NCBI GenBank assembly: GCA_028687575.1
Contig: JAQTZW010000007.1
Coordinates: forward strand, 1-64,000
DNA: 64,000 nucleotides
Direction of reading: 5' to 3'
DNA from: Gallionella sp.
GTDB taxonomy: Bacteria; Pseudomonadota; Gammaproteobacteria; Burkholderiales; Gallionellaceae
Both the position numbers and the translations under genes were made by a program. The notes below the pieces were generated by a model. The model ran no database searches, was not told the origin of the DNA, and saw nothing but the letters and a program-made list of their open reading frames with translations. Position 1 is the first letter of the stretch. Each line of letters starts with the position of its first letter. This document shows, piece after piece, positions 27,018 to 34,098 of the stretch.

Positions 27018-27083
27018 CTGATGATGAGCAACGGCGGCTTCGGCGGCATACACGGCAAACTGCTGGCGCAACTGGGCTCTTGA
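27018..27083 (+). pseudogene. Orphan second copy of the mpl 3' end
   Basis: Bases 27018-27083 read LMMSNGGFGGIHGKLLAQLGS and stop. They match the last codons of mpl (MSNGGFGGIHGKLL) with two silent differences over the best 40 bases, then diverge. No other part of mpl is present nearby. An upstream ATG at 26991 gives a 30-codon frame, but the rest is not mpl. This is an inserted or displaced gene end, discussed in the findings. Confidence 0.85.
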
Positions 27084-27234
27084 TCGGGTGTTCCCAGTTG
27101 GCATGTGCTGGCAGAGATCCTGCCGCACATCCTGCGCGAAGATGACGAACCAGTGCCGCTGCTCGCATGTGACATAATTTGTCGCAAACTGGTAGATGAT
27201 GTCGTTAATCCATTCCTTCATCCGGTCCATCATC

Positions 27235-28737
27235 ATGCGCAATCTCTCCAAATCCAAACTCATCGCCTACCGCCAGTGCCCCAAGCGGCTATGGCTGGAA
27301 CTCCACCGTCCCGAACTGCGCGAGGATTCTGCCGCGACGCAGGCGAGTTTCGCGGTCGGCAATACGGTGGGCGACATCGCCCGCCAGCTCTATGATCCGC
27401 TGGACAAGGGGGTGTTGCTGGATGCGCAGCGCGACGGCTTCGATGCGACCTTCCAGCGCAGCCAGGCGTTGCTGGCCTCAGACCAGCCGATTTTCGAAGC
27501 GGGCTATGCCATCGAGGGCGCATTGGCTTTCGCCGACGTGATGATGCCGGGCGAAGTATCGGGCAAGCGTGTCTGGCACATGGTCGAGGTCAAATCCTCC
27601 ACCGGCGTGAAGGACTACCACCGCGACGACACTGCCATTCAGGCCTACATCGCCCGGCAGGCCGGCGTGCCGCTGGCTTCCATCGCACTGGCGCACATAG
27701 ACAACACTTTCGTCTACCCGGGATGCGGCGACTATCGCGGGTTGCTCAAGGAGCAAGACCTGACCGAAGAAGCCTTCGCCCGCGAAGCCGAGGTGCGCGA
27801 GTGGATCGCCGCCGCCCAAGTGGTGGCCGAGTTGCCCGCCGCACCTGACATCGCAACCGGCGACCAGTGCGGTTCGCCGTTCGCTTGCGGTTTCTTTGAC
27901 CATTGCGTCGCACAGGAACCGCAGGCCGAGCAGCCGGTGTACTGGCTGCCTCGCATCCAGACATCTACCTTGCGCGAATACATCGCGGTGCATCCCGCGC
28001 TGGAATTGCGTGACACCCCCGACGAATTGCTCAACGACATCCAACGGCGCGTCAAACACTGCACCCTCACCGATTCCGTGTATTTCGACTCCGAACGCGC
28101 TGCCGCCGCGCTGGCCGGGTATGCCTTGCCCGCGTATTTTCTGGATTTCGAGAGCATCCAGTTCGCCGTGCCACAGTGGGTCGGCACGCGCCCCTATCAG
28201 CAGATTTGCTTCCAGTTCAGCCTGCACATCCTGGACGATAGCGGCAAATTGGATTCGCAAGCCTTCCTCGATCTTTCCGGCGACGATCCCTCCCGCGCCT
28301 TCACCGTAGCCTTGATCGCCGCCTGTGGCGACAACGGCCCGATCTATGTGTACAACGCCGGCTTCGAGGGCGCGCGCATCGGAGAGCTGGCCGAACGTTT
28401 CCCTGAATTCTCGGCCAGTTTGCTCGCCATCAAGCAGCGACTGGTAGACCTGTTACCCATCACCCGTGCCCACTACTACCACCCCAGCCAGCACGGCAGC
28501 TGGAGCATCAAGGCCGTGCTGCCCGCCGTCGCGCCCGATCTGAGCTACGCAGCGCTGGAAGGTGTGCAGGACGGCGGCATGGCGATGGATGCCTATCTCG
28601 AAGCCATCCACCCCGACACCTCGCCCGAGCGCAAAGCCGAGATCGGAAAGCAACTGCTGGCCTACTGCGGGCTGGACACCTTTGCGATGGTGCGGCTGTG
28701 GCAGTTCTTGGCTGGACGCACTGACCTGACTTTCTGA
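27235..28737 (+). CDS. DUF2779 protein with RecB/Cas4-like and DnaQ-like nuclease parts
   Basis: The 500-residue protein has two nuclease-like parts. The N-terminal part has Cys15 (YRQCPKRLW), a PD-(D/E)XK site (Asp101, Glu118 and Lys120 in VEVKSS, then QAYIAR) and three more cysteines (212, 218, 224), the layout of an AddB/Cas4-type Fe-S nuclease. The C-terminal part has DFES (304-307), YNAGFEGAR (374-381) and CGLDTFAMVRLW (478-489), matching a DEDD exonuclease pattern. DUF2779 has no settled function. The start at 27235 lacks a strong ribosome site; 27199 is an alternative. It stands before the WYL scar at 28745. Confidence 0.8.
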   Translation: MRNLSKSKLIAYRQCPKRLWLELHRPELREDSAATQASFAVGNTVGDIARQLYDPLDKGVLLDAQRDGFDATFQRSQALLASDQPIFEAGYAIEGALAFADVMMPGEVSGKRVWHMVEVKSSTGVKDYHRDDTAIQAYIARQAGVPLASIALAHIDNTFVYPGCGDYRGLLKEQDLTEEAFAREAEVREWIAAAQVVAELPAAPDIATGDQCGSPFACGFFDHCVAQEPQAEQPVYWLPRIQTSTLREYIAVHPALELRDTPDELLNDIQRRVKHCTLTDSVYFDSERAAAALAGYALPAYFLDFESIQFAVPQWVGTRPYQQICFQFSLHILDDSGKLDSQAFLDLSGDDPSRAFTVALIAACGDNGPIYVYNAGFEGARIGELAERFPEFSASLLAIKQRLVDLLPITRAHYYHPSQHGSWSIKAVLPAVAPDLSYAALEGVQDGGMAMDAYLEAIHPDTSPERKAEIGKQLLAYCGLDTFAMVRLWQFLAGRTDLTF

Positions 28738-28744
28738 GACCACC

Positions 28745-28866
28745 ATGCCAAAACACCCCGATGCCTATGAGATCAGCGCGCGACTGTGGTGTACACCACG
28801 ATGCTGGAGTGGTGGCTGCGAGGGTTCGGTGATGCGGTTTTTCCAGTTGTACGAACAGAGTTTTGA
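28745..28866 (+). pseudogene. Deletion scar of a WYL-domain regulator
   Basis: This stretch begins CCACCATGCC-like with codons for MPKHPD, as does the intact WYL gene at 31203 (MPKRPD). It then jumps to a sequence equivalent to that gene's last ~75 bases (AYEI, then the region encoding DWWLRGFGD). About 840 bases of the middle are absent and the remainder has one extra base, so it is frameshifted. It is the remnant of a WYL regulator that followed the DUF2779 gene. Confidence 0.8.
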
Positions 28867-28875
28867 GTGGACCGG

Positions 28876-29400
28876 ATGATTGAAACACGTATGAAAAAAT
28901 TATCAGAAGAGACGTTAAAAGAGAACTTCGAGAAACATTGCGAAATTGTCGAGTGGTTGCTGAAGCGCTCTGATCGGGAGCATCCGGCAGTTAAGCATCA
29001 CATCCGGGCTGCCATACGAGAGGCATCAAATCATGTGGGGCTCAATTCTGGCGCACCTAAGCACTCAGCTCAATGGATGAGTAGTAAGGCAGAAGAATCC
29101 ATGATAGTCGGCCATTATGAGGATCTCATTGCTGAACACGTTGTTCCAGTTAGCGTGCTCAATCAGCTCATTGTTGAATTGCCTAATCAAAGTGTGCGCG
29201 AAATAGCCGAGATATTGAGGAGGTATGTGATACGAGCGGTGATTACCAGGGAAGAGGACGATGAGCTTAAAGCGGCAGGTCTACGCATGAGTATGCCCAA
29301 AGAGTGGGATGAGACAGATCGCTCTAATCCTTTTGCACGCTACGATGCGGTGAAAATCCGTTTGGTCAAGAATCGCTATTCTGAGCTATTTAGAGGATGA
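28876..29400 (+). CDS. Hypothetical protein
   Basis: The ORF encodes 174 residues from the ATG at 28876, or 169 from 28891; neither has a strong ribosome site. The protein is charged, helical and soluble, with a conserved-looking C-terminal half (REEDDELKAAGLRMSMPKEW, NPFARYDAVKIRL). I do not recognise it. It is AT-richer than DUF2779 before it and begins where the WYL scar ends, so it may have come with the insertion that removed the WYL gene. Confidence 0.55.
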   Translation: MIETRMKKLSEETLKENFEKHCEIVEWLLKRSDREHPAVKHHIRAAIREASNHVGLNSGAPKHSAQWMSSKAEESMIVGHYEDLIAEHVVPVSVLNQLIVELPNQSVREIAEILRRYVIRAVITREEDDELKAAGLRMSMPKEWDETDRSNPFARYDAVKIRLVKNRYSELFRG

Positions 29401-29462
29401 CAATGTTCAGGTAGTCAGGCAAATTTCCAAGCTGGCTCAGGCATTTTTCCGGTCATTGCGAT

Positions 29463-29960
29463 ATGCCGAAAGTGAGAATGATGATGAATAACGACAAGCA
29501 GAATAGCTCGACTATCGAGTCAGATAACGTTCTGTATCTTAATATTGAAAAAGACACTATAGCCTCGTTGTTTGAAACGGCACGCCGTCAGAACGGGAGC
29601 CTTGCCGCAGTCATCTTTGAAATCGATCACAAGCCCATGCTCTATGACCATGTCGTGAATGATGAAGATTATGATGCCTTGGTAGGTTTGATTAATTCCA
29701 TGATGCTAAACGTCGCCAGAAAAACTGTTGCAGAGTCAGGGGTGATTTTACGCAGCGGCCTCTTTAGTTATGTGGCATTGATTACAGACGGACAGGAACA
29801 AAAAATAGCCGATGATATTAGGCTTGGTTTGACTTCGCGGCCTACCCTATTCAATGGAAACGAGGTTGATATAGTTCTCAGGATGGGTGTCGCATGCATT
29901 GAAGATGCTGATCGAGATTGTTGGGCGCTTATAAATCGCGTAAACGTATATGGTCGCTAG
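29463..29960 (+). CDS. Degenerate GGDEF-like protein
   Basis: The 165-residue protein has the length and secondary pattern of a GGDEF (diguanylate cyclase) domain: AAVIFEIDHKPMLYDHVVND at the substrate loop, then RLGLTSRPTLF and VLRMGVACIEDADRDCWALI. In place of the GG(D/E)EF signature it has RSGLFSYVAL, so it cannot be an ordinary cyclase. It may bind a nucleotide or be a protein scaffold. It overlaps the next gene by up to eleven bases. The start is uncertain (29463, 29478 or a nearby ATG). Confidence 0.55.
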   Translation: MPKVRMMMNNDKQNSSTIESDNVLYLNIEKDTIASLFETARRQNGSLAAVIFEIDHKPMLYDHVVNDEDYDALVGLINSMMLNVARKTVAESGVILRSGLFSYVALITDGQEQKIADDIRLGLTSRPTLFNGNEVDIVLRMGVACIEDADRDCWALINRVNVYGR

Positions 29961-29973
29961 GGCAGTAAATGAA

Positions 29974-31197
29974 ATGTGGCAAGCTAAACGACAAGTTGCA
30001 TTAGATATAGAAACCACCGGGCTGAGTGTAAGCGGGGGACACAGGATTGTCGAAATCGCTGCCATTGAATTGATTGATGGCGAAGCGACCGGTCGTTCTT
30101 TTCATCATCGCCTCAATCCTGAACGAGAGATCGATCCGGAAGTTTCCTCGATTAACGGAATGACGTTGGATACGTTGAAAAGCGAGCCGAAATTCTCCGA
30201 GATTGCCGAAGAGTTCATGGATTTTGTTGTGGGCGCAGAACTCATCATGCAATACGCACGATTCGATCTTGAATTCCTGAATGCCGAATTGGCGCAGTCT
30301 ATGAAGCCTGAGCTGACCAATCCTGTGATCGATACACTGGTAATGGCCAGAGCACTTTACCCCGGACAGAAGAATCATCTGGATGCACTCATCGAGCGAC
30401 ATCATATCAACCAGAGTTGCACAGCAGCGAAGGGGCTTCTGCTGGATGTAAAAGCGATAGCAGATGTCTATCGGGCAATGGCCGCAGACTGGCATTCCTT
30501 TTGCGAGGTGGGGCATGACAATACCTGTGAGTCTGTCGAGGGCGGAAGCAAGTTTCTGGATTTGGCCGAGGCAAAACGATTTCTTGTACACAATCCACCC
30601 ATTACGAATACAGACGCGGATTTGTCTGCATATACACAAGGTACGCCGGAGGCATTCGATTTTCTCGGAAAGCAAGGGTACGACTGGGTTGTCATCGGAC
30701 TGGCCGAGTTAGATCAAGATATTGCCCGTGCATTTTCGGGTTGGGAGGCGTGGCTGAATTTCGAAAACATTCGCAGCTTGGATGCTGAGGTTGCGGGGAT
30801 TTTGGCCGATAGTCAGAATGCACTGGTCTTTGCCTACGAAAGCCTCGGCGAGATCAATTCCGAAGTGGCTAGAGAATTAGGCAAGCTGGAGGGGTATCTT
30901 TCCCTGAGGGTTGAACGGCTAACTATCGAGGTGGCATCTGAATTGACAAACCATGCAGACGGTTTGACTCTGGATTTGGATACCCCGCCAGACGTGCATA
31001 TCTTGCAAGAGCTTTGTTTTCACGCCGGATATCAGTTAGCGGTGAGTTGGGATCGACCATCAGGGGGCGAGCCTTGCGAGGCTCCTCTGCACAATCCAAA
31101 TAAAAAAACTTTCGTGACGTCTCATCTTAATGAGCAAACGGGGCGTTGGTGCGACGTCGTATACATCGGCGATCCGTGGTTCTATTCGGATATGTAA
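29974..31197 (+). CDS. DnaQ-like protein with missing catalytic His and C-terminal repeats
   Basis: Residues 1-~170 resemble the exonuclease domain of DNA polymerase III epsilon. Motif I is present (ALDIETTGL, Asp11 and Glu13), as are FDLEFLNAEL (Asp98) and the later Asp158. The catalytic His of the H-x4-D motif is Lys153 (KGLLLD), and the usual HNA of motif II is QYA. The C-terminal 200 residues include about three repeats of ~23 residues of the type EVAxxLaxxxgxLxL. An epsilon-like regulator or binding protein is likelier than an active exonuclease. Start may instead be 29950. Confidence 0.7.
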   Translation: MWQAKRQVALDIETTGLSVSGGHRIVEIAAIELIDGEATGRSFHHRLNPEREIDPEVSSINGMTLDTLKSEPKFSEIAEEFMDFVVGAELIMQYARFDLEFLNAELAQSMKPELTNPVIDTLVMARALYPGQKNHLDALIERHHINQSCTAAKGLLLDVKAIADVYRAMAADWHSFCEVGHDNTCESVEGGSKFLDLAEAKRFLVHNPPITNTDADLSAYTQGTPEAFDFLGKQGYDWVVIGLAELDQDIARAFSGWEAWLNFENIRSLDAEVAGILADSQNALVFAYESLGEINSEVARELGKLEGYLSLRVERLTIEVASELTNHADGLTLDLDTPPDVHILQELCFHAGYQLAVSWDRPSGGEPCEAPLHNPNKKTFVTSHLNEQTGRWCDVVYIGDPWFYSDM

Positions 31198-31202
31198 CCA
31201 CC

Positions 31203-32165
31203 ATGCCCAAACGCCCTGATACCCAAGCTACCCTGTTACTTGCGCTGGAGCTGATGCGCCGTATTCCCCGCACGCGCAAAGTCACGGCCAAGGAGCTGCA
31301 TGAACAACTGGCCGACTCCGATCATGGGCGCGACCTGCGTACCATCCAGCGGCAATTGGAAATGCTCAGCGAACACTTCGAGATCGAGCGCGACGACCGC
31401 AGCAAGCCCTACGGCTATCGTTGGAAGGAACGCGCGCAAGGCATGGCACTGCCCATGCTCACCGAGCAGGAGTCTTTACTGCTGACGCTGGCAGAACAGC
31501 ATCTGAAAGCCTTGCTGCCAGTGGGTTTGATGAAAACCATGGACAGCTTCTTCACCCAGGCACGTGCCAATCTCGCCCCGTATTCCAACGCCAAACGGGA
31601 GCGCGAATGGCTGAAGAAAGTGCGGGTCGTCAGCACCAGCCAGCCCCTGCTGCCGCCGAAAATCAAACCCGGCGTGTTCGAGCAAGTCAGCAATGCACTG
31701 TATGCCAACCAGTGGCTCGCGGTGGATTATGAAAATGCCGCAGGTAAACGCACGGAAGCCGATGTAATGCCGCTGGGCTTGGCCCAGCAAGGGCCGCGTT
31801 TGTACCTCGTTTGCCGATTTAGAGATTTTGACAACGAACGTAGCCTGGCACTGCACCGCCTTCATGCCGCGCAAGCCTCCACACTTACCTTCGAGCGCCC
31901 CGAGAACTTCGATCTGGAACAATACGACAATGATGGTCGCTTCGGTTTCGGCGAAGGCAAGAAAATCCGCCTGACTTTCCGCATCGAAAAAGCTACGGGA
32001 CTTCACTTGCTGGAGTCGCCTCTTTCTGAAGATCAGCAGGTGGTGGAGCTGGACGACGCCTACGAGATCACCGCGACCGTGGTGGACACGGCGATGCTGG
32101 ACTGGTGGCTGAGAGGGTTTGGGGATTCGGTCAAAGTGATTTCAAAATGTGCCGTAGTCGTGTGA
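31203..32165 (+). CDS. WYL-domain transcriptional regulator
   Basis: The 320-residue protein has an N-terminal winged helix-turn-helix (TAKELHEQLADSDHGRDLRTI, RTIQRQLEMLSEHF) and a WYL domain (WLAVDYENAAGKRTEADVMP, GPRLYLVCRFRDFD). The C-terminal part ends WWLRGFGDSVKV. WYL proteins bind nucleotides or nucleic acid and often control phage-defence islands. It follows the DnaQ-like gene by five bases. A second copy of this type was deleted at 28745-28866. The start at 31203 (MPKRPD) matches the scar. Confidence 0.9.
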   Translation: MPKRPDTQATLLLALELMRRIPRTRKVTAKELHEQLADSDHGRDLRTIQRQLEMLSEHFEIERDDRSKPYGYRWKERAQGMALPMLTEQESLLLTLAEQHLKALLPVGLMKTMDSFFTQARANLAPYSNAKREREWLKKVRVVSTSQPLLPPKIKPGVFEQVSNALYANQWLAVDYENAAGKRTEADVMPLGLAQQGPRLYLVCRFRDFDNERSLALHRLHAAQASTLTFERPENFDLEQYDNDGRFGFGEGKKIRLTFRIEKATGLHLLESPLSEDQQVVELDDAYEITATVVDTAMLDWWLRGFGDSVKVISKCAVVV

Positions 32166-32197
32166 TGCGGGAGCCAAATTTTGACAGGGAAAGAAAA

Positions 32198-33490
32198 ATG
32201 AAAAAAGGGTTGAATCTTGAATTTCAAAAGCTGCTGGAAAATGGGGAGGCCATTGCAAAATTCCAGAAGTGGGACGAGTCTTTAGACACTCCAGATGCCT
32301 TGTACAACTGGCCCATTCGGAAACAGTTGAAAAAGCTTCAGGAGGACTGCTTGCCAGCTAGTAAGGATGAGAATAGCTGGCTTTCGAAATTAATAAAAAA
32401 CTCCGATGAGAAAGAACCAGCTGAACAAATAGTGAAAAACACATTGGCGATGCGGGACGAAATGAAAACGATTCTTGTATCTCTCGACCCTCAAGATAAA
32501 GACTCAAGAAACAAGCTTGCTCTTTGGATTATTCGTGATTGGGGTGGTATTCAATCTGGAGCCAGAGTTGGTAATTTGCCTGATACAGGCACGACGCAGA
32601 CAGATGAAAAATTATCTGATCTTCTGGATGAAATTGAAAATGAGGAGAATTTGAAGGAGACGGCTAAGGAATTTAATTTTGAACGGATAGCCAGTTGGTC
32701 AAAATATCTTGCGTTCAAATATCCTCAGAAATATGGGATTTACGATGCGCGCGTGGTCTATTCATTGAATTGGCTCTTGCTCAAGGCGGGTTCAACAGTT
32801 TTTTTCCCTTTTCTGGATGGCCAGAACTCGGTACTAAGTTTGCTGGACTATAGAGCCAAGTTATATCTGAAGCTCCATGGCAAAAAGAAATTTCAGGAGG
32901 AATTAGGAAACGACGTTAAATCCAGGATGGAAAACCCAGGAAAGAAGTCACGTCTGAAAAGCGAACTAGAGAAAGGGGTTTTCATAAACAAAAAGGATGC
33001 GTACTGGCAATATGCATTGCTGCTTCAGGCGTTGTCAAACGTCTGTACAAAGGACGGTGTACACGGGGTTACTCGAATCGAAATGATTCTGTTCTCGCTT
33101 GCGGACAAGTTGATAGCCGAAGAAGTTATGCAGTCCTTTGGCGGCGTTGAAGGTGTGAGAAATCAGCATCTACCAGATATGAACGTGGAAATCACAAAGA
33201 ATATTTTCAGTGGCGTATATGACGGGAAAGGCGATGCAAAGGATTCGGATGATCGAATTCATGCGCTGTGCAACATACTCTATGCCTCGCAGCGATATAA
33301 CTACCGGTTTCGCCAAAGTGATGTGAAACAGCTCTTTCCCTTGTTAAACCCTTTGTTTCATTTCGAGATCAATTCGGAAGGTACGACCCTATGGTTGTCG
33401 CTGGCACTGGCCATTCAGGAAATGTATGGCCTTTCCGATGAGTCGCTGATCTCGCTCTTAAGACCATTGCAATCTGGTAATGAGCGATAG
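32198..33490 (+). CDS. Unknown 430-residue protein
   Basis: The protein is largely alpha-helical, charged and soluble, with no signal peptide. A central conserved-looking segment ERIASWSKYLAFKYPQKYGI then YDARVVYSLNWLLL resembles segments of proteins I cannot name with certainty. There is a long Lys/Glu-rich middle region. I do not recognise the family. The start at 32198 is chosen for its AGGGAAAG site; the upstream ATG at 32165 overlaps the WYL stop. It is co-directional with WYL, so it may be the target gene of that regulator. Confidence 0.65.
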   Translation: MKKGLNLEFQKLLENGEAIAKFQKWDESLDTPDALYNWPIRKQLKKLQEDCLPASKDENSWLSKLIKNSDEKEPAEQIVKNTLAMRDEMKTILVSLDPQDKDSRNKLALWIIRDWGGIQSGARVGNLPDTGTTQTDEKLSDLLDEIENEENLKETAKEFNFERIASWSKYLAFKYPQKYGIYDARVVYSLNWLLLKAGSTVFFPFLDGQNSVLSLLDYRAKLYLKLHGKKKFQEELGNDVKSRMENPGKKSRLKSELEKGVFINKKDAYWQYALLLQALSNVCTKDGVHGVTRIEMILFSLADKLIAEEVMQSFGGVEGVRNQHLPDMNVEITKNIFSGVYDGKGDAKDSDDRIHALCNILYASQRYNYRFRQSDVKQLFPLLNPLFHFEINSEGTTLWLSLALAIQEMYGLSDESLISLLRPLQSGNER

Positions 33491-33541
33491 CGCTTTTCTG
33501 CCTCCTGCATTCCTGCGACGCATCATGTCGCAATGCTCCGT

Positions 33542-33575
33542 ATTATCTTTCTCAGACATTGCGGAGAAAGATAAT
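33542..33575 (+). promoter_or_regulatory. 12-bp perfect inverted repeat over a ribosome-binding site
   Basis: ATTATCTTTCTC (33542-33553) pairs perfectly with GAGAAAGATAAT (33564-33575) around a 10-base loop. The 3' arm contains the GGAGA ribosome site and the first bases of the ATG of the small ORF at 33574. There is no T tract. It may be a translational switch, a transcription-factor operator, or both. Confidence 0.6.
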
Positions 33576-33684
33576 GGATAGTCAATACGAGGATGACACA
33601 GGTCTCTTGGTGGAAGTGCTTCAGGTGGGAGATGAGCTGCTATCTACCAAAGGGGAGTCATGCAATACAGCAAATCTCCGTTAA
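33574..33684 (+). CDS. Micro-ORF behind the hairpin
   Basis: This 36-residue ORF (MDSQYEDDTGLLVEVLQVGD and a short tail) has a good GGAGAAAG ribosome site. It ends in TAA that overlaps the ATG of the next ORF (TAATG). Such coupling suggests the two are translated together. No family recognised. Whether it is expressed depends on the 12-bp hairpin. Confidence 0.4.
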   Translation: MDSQYEDDTGLLVEVLQVGDELLSTKGESCNTANLR

Positions 33685-33755
33685 TGAAAGTGTGCACAGT
33701 TTGCCTTGAGCAAATCCACGCGAATGAGACTAAATGTCCTATTTGTGGATGTTAG
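33684..33755 (+). CDS. Zinc-ribbon microprotein
   Basis: The 23-residue ORF reads MKVCTVCLEQIHANETKC and then PICGC: two Cys pairs of the form CxxC (VCTVC and CPIC) plus a last cysteine, like a minimal zinc ribbon. Its start overlaps the stop of the micro-ORF upstream. Small zinc ribbons are common partners in multi-gene systems, but such a short frame could also be chance. Confidence 0.4.
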   Translation: MKVCTVCLEQIHANETKCPICGC

Positions 33756-33786
33756 CAGTCAGTGACCAATCTTTTTGAGGGGGAAT

Positions 33787-34098
33787 ATGAAAAATCAGCG
33801 ATATACCATTTCAGGGCTAATGATTCTTGATTCTGAAAGTGCCCCGGTGCGGGAAATCTATATCCGCGAGTTGTTGGACATGCCGAGTGCGGAGTTTCGG
33901 CGTTCCTCTCTTAGCGCAGGGCAGAAAATGGATGTCATTCAGGCGGTCGGTCTGGATGCGCTGACCCAAGTGCTGCAAGAGTGTTTTCGACAGGGCGGAA
34001 AAAATTATAACGCTGCGCAAGAAGCGGAATTTACCGTACTGATGTTGAACAGGACTCTTGAACGTCAGGCACCACCGCCTGCACTATCAGTTCGATGA
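33787..34098 (+). CDS. Hypothetical protein
   Basis: The 103-residue protein starts at the ATG at 33787, behind GAGGGGG. It is soluble and mixed alpha/beta, with a polar N-terminus and a helical middle (GQKMDVIQAVGLDALTQVLQ). I do not recognise it. Its last bases overlap the 5'-nucleotidase start (ATGA), which suggests translational coupling with that gene. Confidence 0.6.
   Translation: MKNQRYTISGLMILDSESAPVREIYIRELLDMPSAEFRRSSLSAGQKMDVIQAVGLDALTQVLQECFRQGGKNYNAAQEAEFTVLMLNRTLERQAPPPALSVR

Noticed and set aside
26973..27263. Minus-strand 96-codon frame between the cassette and DUF2779
   Set aside because: It runs over the displaced mpl end and the DUF2779 start, and no family is recognisable; kept as non-coding.
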